64,000 bases of DNA from Azolla caroliniana (GCA_043228905.1 JBHGNT010000001.1:10726001-10790000); one strand, 5' to 3'; positions 1-10,764 are shown, counted from the stretch's first letter. Program-made: numbers and translations. Notes: generated from the sequence alone by a model not told the origin.

Positions 1-1499
1 AGAGAGAAGTCAGCTTTCGGGTAGTCGGAGATCCTGGTAGTCGGGCACTTGTGCGGGCCTTATGGCCGGAAACCTTCTACGGCGAAGGTGGAGGCCATCT
101 CCGCAATGAAGGATGAATGCGGTGTCGTGAAGAAAACCGTCCACGAGCGGAATCGGTGCACAGGAGCGTAGGAACCGGCTCTTCTCGAATGTTGTCCGTA
201 GAAGATCCTAGGCAGGTAGATTTAGTGGGTAGGAAGTAAAGGGGAAACGGCTCCTTCCTTGCCTATAAAAGGAGGGAGACGCAAAGGGGGAGGGGATCGC
301 AGAGAGTCGAGGACAAAGTGCTGTCGGTTTGGGTGCGAAGGCTTCTCTCTCTCTCTGGTTCGCGAACTCCATAGCTTCCTTCTGTGCAGGTTTCGGGAGG
401 CTCGCGCTGCTCTGAGGAATGCCCGAGTGCTTCCGGCAGCACCTCCAACCTACTCCTTCCTTTTTGTGCGTTTACGAACAGGTATCGGCATCTGTTCGCC
501 GGCCTGTTCGGTTGTAACCGTCTTCGTGTTCTTGCTGTTTGGTCTTTGTTAATACATACATACATTCATGTCTCTCTGTGTCGCTGTCCCACTCGCGTCT
601 TTGTGTCGAAGGGCCGTGTCCCTGTGAATCTACTCTCGCACGTAGTGGGTCCCTTCTCCTCTCCCTCTTGCTCTTCGGTACAAGACCCCCGAGGTCCCGC
701 CTCATTCCACGCATCCGCGAGGAAAACCTCGACAGCGGGTCGGTAACAGAGGTCCGAAGGTTCTTGGGGGCGTGTGCGTTCTATCACATCTGGATTCCCC
801 ACTACGCACACGTTGCGGAATCACTCTACGGGCTACTGAAGAAGGGACGTGAGTTCGAATGGGGAAAGGAGCATACAGAGTCGATCCGAAGACTGAAAGA
901 GAGGCTTACTGTGGCACCGGCTCTCCGGAAAGCGGTTAACGGCAAGGAGATCCCAATCTACGTAACCGTAGATACGAGCCCGACCGGGATAGGATGGGTG
1001 ATGAATTAGGAGGACGAGAGCGGCACGCAATTCCCGATCCGGTTCGGGGCGAAGGTTCTCAGTGAGCGACAACGAGGATACGCCCAAGTTAAGCGCGAAC
1101 TGTGGGGTATCGTTCCGGCGGTTAAAGCCGATAAAGACTACCTGATCGGGCCAGAAGTAATCATCGAGACAGACTGCCTCCCGATCCTCGGTATGGTTTC
1201 CAGATGCGCGACTTCGGACCTAGCAATGCTCAGGTGGATCGCGAACATTAAGTCCCTAGGTTCGGAGATACGAAACATCTCCAGAAAGGACAACACCATG
1301 GCTGACATGCTTTCTAGAGCACGGTTCAACGACGAGAACTGCATGGTTTCAGAGGACGAAGAAGTCCGTGTAGACTTCTTTGAGTCGGCTTGTGTAGCGA
1401 CAAGGGCAGGGAACACTCCAGTGCTCAACGACTTCAATGAGAGCGAGTACGACAGGGAGTGGCTCCAGATTGGATGGTTCCTAAGGACAATGACACCGG
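1..1499 (+). pseudogene. Ty3 element G0: RT end and RNase H fragment, split by a solo LTR
   Basis: Positions 1-122 and 735-1499 read as one broken Ty3 pol. The first piece gives the end of reverse transcriptase (EILVVGHLCGPYGRKPS, then KVEAISAMKDECG). The second continues in register with SVTEVRRFLGACAFYHIWIP, a YGLLKKG stretch, and RNase H with a catalytic Asp in YVTVDTSPTG, an E in KRELWGIV and a D in VIIETDCLPILG, then NTMADMLSRARF. Removing the LTR at 123-734 restores the frame across the junction, so that LTR is a later insertion. In-frame TAG stops occur before EILVV and after GWVMN; both replace a Gln seen in relatives (CAG to TAG). The frame ends at the G1 insertion (TSD CCGG) and resumes at 9082. 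The element's 5' half lies left of the window. Confidence 0.85.
123..734 (+). mobile_element. Solo LTR of a Ty3 element, inserted in G0 RT
   Basis: The segment starts TGTCGTG and ends CTCGACA. It resembles the other LTRs of this family at 1500-2133, 8382-9077 and 16164-16800, including the 'ccccgaggtcccgcc' type tail. GCGG occurs on both sides (119-122 and 735-738), a probable 4-bp target-site duplication. A TATA box (TATAAAA, about 264-270) lies where an LTR promoter is expected in plus orientation. No internal element sequence adjoins it, so it is a solo LTR left by recombination between two LTRs. Confidence 0.8.
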
Positions 1500-1596
1500 T
1501 GTCGTGTTGTTACGCTCTCGCATGTGAAATGAGGCGGGACCGTGGGGGCCCTGAACCAAGGAGCATGAGAAAGAAGAGGGAGAGCGATTCACTCGA

Positions 1597-1627
<31 letters not shown>

Positions 1628-2133
1628 AGGGCATAGAAGATTCAATTACAATGTCAACAACGGTTACAACCGGTAAGCCGGCAACAGACCCAAAACGGAG
1701 GTCCCACGCACACACACGGACGACACAGAGAACGCACGGAGGAGCCTCTATTGGAAGCACATAAGCTTACACTTAGTAGAGGCAACCGACATAGAAACGT
1801 GGCAGGGAGCAACTGTTGAGGAGGAGAGAGCTCGGTCCCCAGTCCGACAGCACTTCGTCCTCGCCAAAACATGATATACTCTTCCGCCTTCTCCCCTCCC
1901 TTTTATAGGTCGCTCAAGGCGCCGTTACATCAATCTCCTCAACTTTATTCCCTGTCCCCTCGGATAGAGATTCACATCGATTCCCTAGACAATTAATACC
2001 CTTCCTAGTACATATGCACATTAGTCGATCTATTCCTAGCTATGTACAATTCATAAGCACACACACACACGAAAAGGATTGGGTCACGCCTCCTCCCCTT
2101 TGATTCCTCCTAGGGGCAGTTTACTCCACGACA
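1500..2133 (-). repeat. 3' LTR of G1
   Basis: It begins TGTCGTG and ends CACGACA on the plus strand, so the termini are inverted as LTRs require. It aligns along its length with 8382-9077 in the same orientation but lacks an ~80-bp piece near the right end. On the minus strand a TATA motif (CTATAAAAGG, about 1901-1910) marks the promoter position. An (AG)n run near 1605-1628 is expanded relative to the other LTR. Confidence 0.88.
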
Positions 2134-2150
2134 TCCACCCCCAGCAAACT
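2134..2150 (-). promoter_or_regulatory. Polypurine tract of G1
   Basis: On the minus strand the bases directly before the 3' LTR read TTTGCTGGGGGTGGA. The matching position in G0, just before 16164, reads TTTGGTGGGATTGGA. Position and homology identify the plus-strand primer tract. Confidence 0.7.
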
Positions 2151-2206
2151 GCACGTCCACCGGTATGTGCCAGGTAGGAACAACCTCGGTGGAAACCGGC
2201 CCTAGA

Positions 2207-3163
2207 TCACTCGTCATTTTCCGATCCCTCGCCTTCCCCGTTTCGGGCATCGCTGCCGCCATCGCTCGTCGAGTCCGGTTCATCCACGTGCTGCTTCTTG
2301 AACACCTTGACCCTCTTGCCGGCCACCGGTACTGCTATCCGCGTCCTATCGAGCTCCGCGAGATGATATGTGCCGTTGTCGTTCGCACTTGTCACCGTGT
2401 TGGGCCCAAACCATCTCCTCGCAAACTTATGCACCGCCTTGTGCTGATTATTGAGGCTACTGTCGTACACCAACACCCAATCGCCTTCCTCGATCTTCTT
2501 CGGTCTCAGCCGGTGTGTTCGGTCGAACTGGCCTTTGTTCCTTTCACGCGTCGTACGCAGCTTCGCCATTGCATGTTGCACGTCCTCCGGTCTTCGCTCG
2601 AGCTGCCGAATCCACGCCGCCAACAACTCTTCCCGGCTCATCTCGTCCTTCCAGTCCACCACAACCCATGAAGCGATCGTCTGTTCCACTGGCATAATCA
2701 GTTTTTGCCCGTACATCAACTCCGCCGGCATGAACCTCGTCACCGAACTGTGCGTAGTCCGGTCCGCCCACAATGCGTAGGGTAGAAGCCGCGGCCAATT
2801 CCCGACCTGCCCTTCACACGCTCGTACCAAAGCCTTCACGATCGGTCCATGTCTGCGTTCTACCTTCCCGTTCGCCTCTGGATTGTACGTTGTAGTGAGG
2901 GAGAGCTTGACCCCTAACCGGTCGAACAACTCCTCAGCTTCCCGCGCGTCCAGCTCCTCCCGATCCACTATGATTTTCCCTACGCATCCGTACGGGCACA
3001 CTACCTCTTCGATCAGGAACCGGCACACCGCCGCAGTCGTCTTGTTCGTCAGTGCGTGGCCTTCCACTTGGTTCGTTAAATCTTCCCGCGCAAGCACCAA
3101 ATATCGCATCTACCCTACTCCCATCGGCATTGTCACTAAGTCCACCATCCACTTGATGTACGT
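2207..3163 (-). pseudogene. G1 integrase core and C-terminal region
   Basis: Minus-strand Ty3 integrase. The open stretch at 2207-3109 runs about 300 residues. Upstream of it the frame continues through WMVDLV (first catalytic Asp) after a TAG that stands where relatives have Gln. The second Asp lies in KIIVDREELDA and the Glu in EANGKVERRHGP, so the D-D-E triad is visible. The C-terminal part has WFGPNTVTSANDNGTY and a hydrophilic tail; no chromodomain is seen. The N-terminal HHCC zinc finger is missing because a deletion joins the RNase H sequence LAMLRWI directly to the WMVDL segment. It is therefore a decayed, non-functional copy. Confidence 0.85.
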
Positions 3164-3535
3164 GATCCACCTTAGCATTGCTAGGTCCGGAGTCGCGCAT
3201 CCGGAAACCATACCGAGAATCGGTAGGCAGTCTGTCTCGATTATTACCTCCGTCCCTATAACATAATCTTTGTTGGCCTTAACCGTCGAAACAATACCCC
3301 ATAGTTCGCGCTTAACTTGGACGTATCCTCGCTGTCACTCACTGAGAACCTTTGCCCCGAACCGGATTGGGAACCACACGCCGCTCTCGTCCTCCTAATT
3401 GATCACCCATTCGATCCCGGTCCGGCTTGTGTCAACGGTTACGTAGATGGGGATGTCCTTGCCGTAAACCGCTTTCCTGTGAGCCGGTGCTGCGGTAAGC
3501 GCCTCCTCAGTCTCCGGACCGACTCGTAGGCCCTT
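3164..3535 (-). pseudogene. G1 RNase H remnant
   Basis: Minus-strand sequence homologous to 880-1240 of G0: the IPIYVTVDT-type strand, the FGAKVLSERQ-type segment and the VIIETDCLPILG-type segment are recognisable, but frames change and stops interrupt them. A short AT-rich insert near 3548-3562 repeats the KFKF-coding bases at the join with the RT tether. This remnant fuses directly to integrase (see the integrase entry). Confidence 0.7.
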
Positions 3536-4534
3536 CTTCAACAACCAGTTTTAAATTTAAATTTGCGCCCCTTCTTCAACAACCCGTAGAGTGGATCCGC
3601 GACGTGTGCATATTGCGGAATATAGATGTGGTAGAACGCGCACGCACCTAGGAACCTCCGCACCTCCGTAACCGACTCGCACTCTTCCTTCATTACGGAG
3701 ATGGCTTCTATCTTTGCCGGAGACGGTTTCCGGCCGTAGGGCCCGCACAGGTGACTGACCACTAGGATCTCCAATTGGCCGAACACTGATTTCTCTCCGG
3801 AGAAGGTGAGCCGCATGTCCTCCAGCCTTTGCAGCACCTTCTCGCAGTCATTAATGTGGTCCACGACGAACCTCCGGCATCCGACCGACCGAATAGATTG
3901 ACCTTCCGATGAAAGCTTCTGCGAACTCGTCTATCGTCGATCCAATACCTGCATTACGAATGGTCACCCTATTGACTGGTTGCAGGCCCTAAATGAAGCG
4001 TAGCGTGCCGTTCTTTTTTGGCACGGTAAACCACCAATTCGAATATGGGGCACTCAACGGTTCGAGGATGCCCATCTCCACTTTCTACTTGAGTAGCTCC
4101 ATCAATTTCGGGATGTGAGCTCTGGATACCGGAATCGGCTTGAGATTCCACGGCACATGCGGCACCGTGAATATCACCATCGGCTTCACGATTGTCGGGT
4201 CTGCGCACCCGATCTCCTCCGGTGAGAATGCAAAGGCTTTCCTGTGCCTTTCGAGCATCCTCCGAAACCGGTCCTCCTCCGCCGGTAGTAGAAACCCACC
4301 CCCACCGACCTTGAGCTCCCGTAGCGTTATGTCGGTGAATCGGTGCCCTATGCCGAATGGTTGCCATAAACTTGGGTCCGACACGACCCCCTTTATCCGC
4401 TCTCCGCTGCCCTCCGGCAAGGGTGCCGCAATTGGCCTCACCTTCCGGTCCACAATATTGTACTTGGTATCCACGCGGGTCGTCCGACCGGACCCGACCC
4501 TTTTCCCGAAGTCAGCGATGTCGTGTGGTTTTTC
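3536..4534 (-). pseudogene. G1 reverse transcriptase remnant, active site lost
   Basis: Read on the minus strand: a pre-RT region with GIGHRFTDITLRELKVGGGG and LPAEEDRFRRMLERHRKAFAF, the RT entry motif HVPWNLKPIPVSRAHIPKL, then GILEPLSAPYSNWWFTVPKK and GTLRFI, then INRVTIRNAG-type sequence and IDEFAEAF. After this the frame jumps to FVVDHINDCEKVLQRLEDM. Most of the palm is deleted. The motif that should read F/Y-V-D-D is FVVD, so one catalytic Asp is replaced. The thumb and connection (KPSPAKIEAISVMKEE, SVTEVRRFLGACAFYH) are intact. It cannot encode an active polymerase. Confidence 0.82.
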
Positions 4535-5850
4535 ACACACAATATGAAAACTAGTAAAATAATTATTTAATATTAGCTTAATGTATTCATATAGATAGGT
4601 GTCTTCAAGAGTTTTATAGCGTATTTTACTACGCATGAAACGGATAAAAAAGTATCAAGTTATGTGAGTGTGAAGTTTGAAGAAGAAAAAAGAAAAGACA
4701 AAACTGAGAGATATCCCACATAGATAGGACAACATTGGAACCCAAGATATATAAGGGAAACCAAAACATATTCATTCTATCAATGTGTGGAACACAGAAT
4801 GTTCAAGGTGACTTGGGCTACATTGTGTGGTGTCCACGCTTTGAGCATACGCGCGTATGCACGATTGTGATTACGCTTCGGGCATATGTGCGTATGCACG
4901 GTCGTGTTAACGTTTCGTGCGTATGTGTGTGTGCATGGCCACGTGGACGTCTTCGGATGTATGCGTGTGTGCAAGTTTCGGGCGTATGCGTGCACGGTTG
5001 CGTGGATGTTTCGGACGAGCGCGTGGATGCGTACACGGTGCGGTCAGGACGCGCGTAAGCGTGGATGCGTAAGCGTGGATGCGTACATTGCAGCGTGGAT
5101 GCGTACATTGCAGCGCGGTTGGGACTTTTTGCGTGCGGACGCGTGTGTGCGGATGAGCGCGTGGATGCGTACAGGACGCGGTCGGGACGTGCGCATGCGT
5201 GGATGCGTACACTACGCAGTCGAGACTTTTGCGTGCGGACGCATCTACGGTTTGGTTGCGACGCACATACAGATTGCGCACGGGCTAAACTTTATGGATG
5301 ATTGAGTCATTTGGCCGAATTATACAGACAATCGCATGCAACCAAAAGCCAAGGCCATGCAACTAAAAGTAAAAGGCATGCATCTAAAAATGGAAGCATG
5401 AAATTAAAAGCAGAGGCCATGCAACTAAAAATAGAGGTCATACAACTAAAAGTGGGCATGCAAAGTAACATTGGGGAGGGAGGATCAACGAGGAGCTAGA
5501 TATGTCCCATTTTTTCCCTACTAGTTTTTTTTTTTTTCCCCTCTTCCTTCTTCTTCCCTCGAGGTTTTTGAGAAACAAATTATCTCACATATTGATATCA
5601 AACTCCTAGCTTTGGGGACTGGAACTTTCTTGTCAAAAATTATCTCTCGTATTCATATCGGACCACTCCTTGCATGGTTGTTGGCTCCTTTCTTTGAAAA
5701 ATTAATCTCTCATTTCCATACCCAACCCATTGTAACACGATTCTGAAATTATAAAGAATCGATTTTCTTTTGCAATAAAGGAATGATTTGTCTCTCCCAC
5801 CTGTCTTATGCTTAAAACTTGCTTGTGTTGTACGTGTTGCACTAAATCCT
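4535..5850. repeat. Foreign insert in G1 with GC-rich and CATGC-type tandem repeats
   Basis: This block interrupts G1 pol between sequence reading RRNRRGFGLE and KPHDIADFGKR on the minus strand. About 4640-4770 resembles a plant LTR start (GATATCCCACATAGATAGG, then TATATAAGG). About 4840-5280 is a degenerate GC-rich array built on GCGTGGATGCGTAC and TCGGGCGTATG words. About 5334-5470 has seven 20-22-bp units starting CATGCAACTAAAAG. A 13-T run lies near 5526. I see no convincing coding sequence; the open frames here follow from the repeats. It may be a solo LTR or a satellite-bearing insertion. Exact ends and a target-site duplication were not established. Confidence 0.55.
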
Positions 5851-6955
5851 TCTAGTCCAAAACCCCGGCGGTTCCGTCTCACGATCCGCACATAGTGATG
5901 GATTTTCACGACAGCGATGACTTCGTACATCTCCATTGAGCTTATCGGAACCGCCCGGTCTTGTCTAAGGCCTCCTTCAACAACCTCGCGTAGTTCCCCC
6001 AAGGTGTCATGGAAGGACACCGCCTCCACGGCACTACCAATCTCTTCGCCAGGACCGAGGACTCCGTACGCCCTAAGTCTTTCTTCCGCCCGCTTCTTTT
6101 CCCAGCCACTGACGTTGGCTATAGTACAACCTCCATTATCGGAGAACCAAAATTTCCTATCTATGGTACATGTGTGGGGTTCTTCTGGGGTGTCCGGACT
6201 ATCGCGGCCCCACGCCTTCATAACCCTCTCAAAAAGTCCCCTTGGCTCTCGCCGCCGAGGGTCTCACGGTTACGCTCATGGTTCGGCCTCACCGTCAAAA
6301 ATTGAACAGAGCGTTGTTCGTCCTGGCTCTTCATGCGCGCGTACGCCGATCCGTTGTCAAGCACCTTCATTTCCATCCGTGCTGCCGTAATGTATGGCTC
6401 GCCGAGTATCACCAGGTGCGAGGAGGTCTCCTACACAAAGAAGTGTGGATCTATCTCAACATCGCCGATCTTTACGCATACATTCGGGCACACACCATGC
6501 AGCTCCTCTGTAGCGCATGTCGCCGCGCGTATCTTCCACCCGTGCTTGGTGTTGATCGGCCACTTCCCCTTTTTGTAGAAGTCCATGGACATCAGATTGA
6601 TCTCCGAGCTGTGGTTTATCAATGCCACCACCGGCTCCTGCATGTCCCCAACCCGGACAGGCGTCTCTGTAGTGGCTCTGGCCAAATGCGACTTCACGCA
6701 GTAGCTGTCTGCCAACTCATCCTCTAGGTTCGTGCCTTCTAGGTGCATCGTCCGCACCTCCACGGGCTTCTCCGGCTCCGGCTCCGTCGAGAGCCGCTTT
6801 CACTTCACCAAGTCCACAATGGAGTCGTGGAACTCCTTCTTGGCGATTTTGAGCACCTCCCTCAACGACAACCCCACCTTGTTGTCGAGAATCCGCTCCC
6901 CGAGGACCTTCCGCAGGTCCGTTGACCTCTCAATCTTCGTGCTCAGCCGGTAACC
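5851..6955 (-). pseudogene. G1 protease and pol linker
   Basis: Minus-strand Ty3 protease region. It starts with a conserved pre-protease segment (STDLRKVLGERILDNKVG, then LKIAKKEFHDSIVDLVK) ending in a stop. Next come CVKSHLARATTE and the protease core VVALINHSSEINLMSMDFY, KGKWPI and KIGDVEIDPHFF. The catalytic Asp expected before H-x-SE is Asn here, which by itself would inactivate the enzyme. A stop follows HFFV, then VILGEPYITAARME, the typical flap-to-end segment. The remainder (to about 5851) is a charged linker toward RT, cut by the insert at 4535-5850. Confidence 0.8.
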
Positions 6956-8342
6956 GGCCCATTTCGTTTTGTCCGACACCCCGGTGTTGTCGGCATCGTT
7001 CTGCTTTGGTCTGAACCGGGTCTCGTACCGTTGTGAGGGACCAGCCCCTCAGCCCTTCCCTCGTGCTTGTCTTCTACCAGGACCTTGTAGTTCTGGCATG
7101 CGGCTTCCACAAAGCTAGTCTTCTCTTCAACCGGATTGTCCCATCCGGTGACCTCCCGGATCCGTTGTTCCGCGCGGTCCGCCTCCTGCTTCTTTAGCCG
7201 TACCTCGGAGAGGCCTTCCAGCACCGAGGGCCAGAAGCCAGAGTCCTTCGTTTTCCGGTCATCGTCACCTCCAACCCGGATACCCGCTGACGCGGAGTAG
7301 TGGACGGCCTCTGCATGTCGCGTCACATCTTCTTCCATCAAGCGCTTCATCCCGCCGCGCCCGGTGTTCAACTCTAGGGCTTTCCGCGTGTCGCCGACAT
7401 GCACTCACCCATTCCAGAGGTACACCACATTGGTCCGGAGTGCCTTTGCGAAATCCGTGCATTCTTTCCGGATGTGACCGATAGCGTCACACCACATGGA
7501 TCACTGCCCCGTCATCGAACTCCGGTCACGAGGTTAATCGCCGTCATCCCTCCGTGCTTGTGCGATCTGGAGGTCGAGCACCATTTGCATTAGCTCTTCC
7601 AGAGCCGCTCCTCCGGAAGAGCCTTTGACCACTCCGCTCGAGGTTGGGCCCGTCTCAAGCCAATTCCGAGCCTCTTCCTTCCCAACCGGCACCGATACCG
7701 GCTCCTCGAGCTTCCTCGCCGGGACCGACCCTGACGCCGATGAGCCCTCATCGCTCCATTCGCACCGCTTGTCAAAGCGGGCGTAGACTCCTTTGACCAC
7801 GGCCCAGTCGGCCGTGAGGCCTTCATCCATCTCCAATAGGAGACCCACCTTCTCCTGATCCAGCACGTGCACCAACTTTACGAATAGCAAGACCCTGCTC
7901 GTGTTGAGCACGATCCGATCCAGCGCCGACAACCGAGCGAACCGTTGTTCGAATTCCTGGAGGAGCACCGATGTGTTCCTCCCCTTTCCAGGGCTCTCAA
8001 CCCAATACATGAATTGTCATACCCGTACTTCTCGAGGAGCCACCCCTCGAGCTCCACCCAAGCCTAGCATCCGGCCAGCACCTCGAGCACGTCCGCGTGG
8101 ATGCTCGACGTCACCACTTGAGGGAATCTGGACAACCGTCTGTCCTTCGGGATGTCCCTCATGATCATTTCGGCCCGATAGGCCTCCAAATAGCTCGTGG
8201 CATTCTTCCCACCGAATCGGCCTATGGTGCCGACAATCGATTCTATGGCCCTATCAAGGGCACTCGTTCCCTCACAAGCACTCACTAGCCAGTCGACGGC
8301 TACTACCATAGCTTTAGCAAGCTCAGATCCCCTCATCCTCAA
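6956..8342 (-). pseudogene. G1 Gag remnant
   Basis: Minus-strand Gag. The first part, close to the primer-binding site, includes FGGKNATSYLEAYRAEM, RDIPKDRRLSRFPQVV and a stop after VLEVLAGC. It continues with WVELEGWLLEKYGYD, then YWVESPGKG and LLQEFEQRFARLSALDR, a typical capsid-like Ty3 Gag C-terminal region. A long hydrophilic tail (7534-7800) has Ser/Gly-rich sequence. A further piece at 6943-7404 is rich in charged residues. Frameshifts and stops separate the pieces. No CCHC knuckle was found. Confidence 0.75.
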
Positions 8343-8360
8343 CTCCTTTGCCGCCTTCTT

Positions 8361-8377
8361 TCACGTCGGGTTCACCA
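8361..8377 (-). promoter_or_regulatory. Primer-binding site of G1
   Basis: Just inside the 5' LTR on the minus strand the sequence is TGGTGAACCCGACGTGA, starting with the TGG that pairs with a tRNA 3' CCA. The position next to the LTR and the TGG start are the evidence. I did not assign the tRNA. Confidence 0.65.
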
Positions 8378-8381
8378 AAGA

Positions 8382-9077
8382 TGTCGTGTTGTTACGCTCT
8401 CGCGTGTGAAATGAGGCAAGACCGCGGGGGCCCTGAACCAAGGAGCGTGAGAAAGAAGAGGGAGAGTGATTCGCTCAAACACAGAGGGAGAGAAGGGCAC
8501 GGAAAATTCAATTACAATGTCAACAACGGTTACAACCAGCAAGCCGGCAACAGACCCAAAACGGAGGTCCCGCGCACACACACGGATGACACAGAGAACA
8601 CACGAAGGAGCCTCTATTGGAAGCACACGGGCTTACACGTAGCAGAGGCAACCAACACAAAAACGTGGTGGGGAGCAATTGTTGAGGAGGAGAGAGCTCG
8701 GTCCCCAGTCCGACAACACTTCGTCCTCGCCAAAACGCGATATACTCTTCCTCCTTCTCCCCTCCCTTTTATAGGTCGCTCAGGGCGCCGTTACATCAAT
8801 CTCCTCAACTTTATTCTCTGTCCCCTTGGATAAAGATTCACATCGATTCCCTAGAAAATTAATACCCTTCCTAGTACATATGCACATCAGCCGATCTATT
8901 CCTAGCTATGTACAATTCATAAGCGCACACACACGCGAAAAGGATTGGGTCACGCCTCCTCCCCTTTGATTCCTCCTAGGGGATACATATATTTTAAGAG
9001 GCTTAATCTTCTAGCTAACATGTAATCTTCCAAATTCAATAGAGTTTCTCCCTCTCAATGTTGTTTACTCCACAACA
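8382..9077 (-). repeat. 5' LTR of G1
   Basis: TGTCGTG...CACAACA termini on the plus strand. It is homologous to 1500-2133 in the same orientation and carries an extra ~80 bp (about 8983-9060) absent there. The minus-strand TATA motif (about 8767-8776) is kept. It is followed immediately by CCGG, which duplicates the bases before 1500. Confidence 0.88.
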
Positions 9078-9081
9078 CCGG

Positions 9082-10716
9082 ACATGGCATGGACTAGAGA
9101 GGAGGCTAACCGGATCCGAAAGAAAGTGTACTGATTCTTCCTATGGGACGGAAGTATATGGGAGCTCCCAAAGAAGCGAGGCGGTGTTCCGCTCCGCGTA
9201 GTGGTGAAAAAGGGCGAGCAGGACAAGTTGTTAACGACGTACCACAAGAGTCCTTGGGCCGGACACTGCGGGACGTGGGCTACATTCGAGAAACTGAAAG
9301 AGAAGTATTGGTGGCCAGGGTTGTCCTGGGATGTGTACCAGTTCGTGACGATGTGCGAGAACTGTCAGTTGCACTCCACAATCCGACATCGAGATGAGCT
9401 ACACCCGACCTACCCACCAACCGTCCATTTCTAATGGATGGTAGATTTAGTAACGATGTCGATGGGGGTAGGGCAAATGCGGTACCTGGTGCTTGTGTGG
9501 GAGGATTTGACGAACCAGGTGGAGGGCCGCACATTGTAGAACAAGACAATGGCGACGGTGTGCCGGTTTCTGATCGAAGAGGTAGTATGCCGATACGGGT
9601 GCGTGGGGAAGATCATAGCGGACTGAGGAGAGTTGGGCGCACAAGAAGCTGAGGAGTTGTTCGACCGGCTAGGGGTCAATCTCTCTCTCACCACGACATA
9701 CAACCCGGAGGCCAACGGGAATGTAGAACGCGGGCACAGGCCGATCGTGAAGGCGTTGGTACGCGCGTGCGACAGACAGATCGAGAATTGGCCATGGCTC
9801 CTCCCTTACGCGTTGTGGGCGGACCAGACTACGCACAGTTCGGTGACAGGGTTCATGCCGGCAGAGCTTATGTACGGGCAGAAGCCTATCATGTCGGTAG
9901 ACGGGACGATTTCCTCCTGGGAGGTGATAGATTGGAGAAACGAGATGAGCCGGGAGGAGCTATTGGCGGCGCGGATTCGACAGCTCGAGCGAAGATCAGA
10001 GGACGTGAAGCGAGCAAAGGCGAAGCTACATGCGGCGAGGAAGAGGAATAAAGGCCAATTCGACCAAAAGCACCGACTGCGGCCAAAGAAGATCGGGGAA
10101 GGCGACTAGGTGTTGGTGTACGATAGCAGCCTCGACAACCAACACAGGGCGACGCGCAAAAGCACCGACTGCGGCCAAAGAAGATCGGGGAAGGCGACTA
10201 GGTGTTGGTGTACGATAGCAGCCTCGACAACCAGCACAGGGCAACGCGCAAAAGCACCGACTGCGGCTAAAGAAGATTGGGGAAGGCGACTGGGTGTTGG
10301 TGTACGACAGCAGCCTCGACAACCAACAAAGACCGGAGGACGTGGAGCGAGCAAAGGCGAAGCTACATGCGACGTGGAAGAGGAATAAAGGCCGGTTCGA
10401 CCAAAAGCACCGACTGTGGCCAAAGAAGATCGGGGAAGGCGATTGGGTGCTGGTGTACGACAGCAACCTCGACAACCAGCACAAGGCGACGTGCAAATTC
10501 ACAAGGAGGTGGTTCGGGCCCTACGTTGTTACGAGTGCAAATGACAACGGGACGTACCATCTTGTTGAGCTTGACGGGACGCGATTAACAGTGCCGGTAG
10601 CCGGGAAACGGATCAATGCATTCAAGAAGCGGCATGAGGACGAGCCAGACCCGGGAAGCGTGACGGACGACGACGACCGGTTCGGAGGAGACGAGGATTC
10701 GGGAGGTGGCGGATGA
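9082..10716 (+). pseudogene. G0 integrase, continuation of the pol interrupted by G1
   Basis: Plus-strand continuation of the pol begun at 735. It holds the integrase zinc finger (LLTTYHKSPWAGHCG, then KYWWPGLSWDVYQF and CENCQLH) and the core WMVDLV with the first catalytic Asp. The second Asp region reads KIIAD followed by a stop. The Glu lies in EANGNVERGHRP. The C-terminal WFGPYVVTSANDNGTY and VPVAGKRINAFKK end in an acidic tail at 10716. Stops interrupt it after TVHF, after the EGRTL-type segment, after IIAD and after KKIGEGD. The C-terminal part carries an internal tandem amplification. It ends shortly before the Copia insertion, and the G0 3' LTR follows at 16164. Confidence 0.85.
10066..10490 (+). 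repeat. 92-bp tandem amplification inside G0 integrase
   Basis: The sequence starting AAAAGCACCGACTG recurs at about 10066, 10158 and 10250 (period 92), and again at about 10403. Before the fourth copy the upstream segment (GGACGTG..GCGAGCAAAGG, first at about 9994) is also repeated, from about 10330. Each unit covers the RLRPKKIGEGD..VLVYDS region. Because 92 is not a multiple of three, each added copy shifts the frame. Confidence 0.9.
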
Positions 10717-10764
10717 TTACGGGCCGGTCTTCTCTAGCAATTGTTCGCATGTGGCACATACTGG

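Larger units (their letters stand above)
1500..9077 (-). mobile_element. Ty3 element G1, full length but defective, reverse orientation inside G0
   Basis: Two related LTRs (8382-9077 is the 5' LTR, 1500-2133 the 3' LTR, read on the minus strand) enclose gag, protease, RT, RNase H and integrase in the standard Ty3 order. CCGG flanks both ends (1496-1499 and 9078-9081) as a 4-bp target-site duplication. The flanking G0 pol reads into the insertion from one side and out on the other. A primer-binding site and a polypurine tract are present next to the LTRs. The element is inactive: several stops, a reduced RT, a deletion joining RNase H to integrase, and a large foreign insert at about 4535-5850. 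The LTRs differ by many substitutions and an ~80-bp indel, so this copy is clearly older than the Copia element. Confidence 0.88.

Noticed and set aside
384-1009. Plus-strand frames of 120-156 codons at the left edge as genes
   Set aside because: The first parts lie in the solo LTR; only the downstream Ty3 RNase H part is meaningful and is annotated as such.
4735-5305. Overlapping frames of 70-139 codons on both strands
   Set aside because: They come from the GC-rich GCGTGGATGCGTAC array; composition alone explains them.
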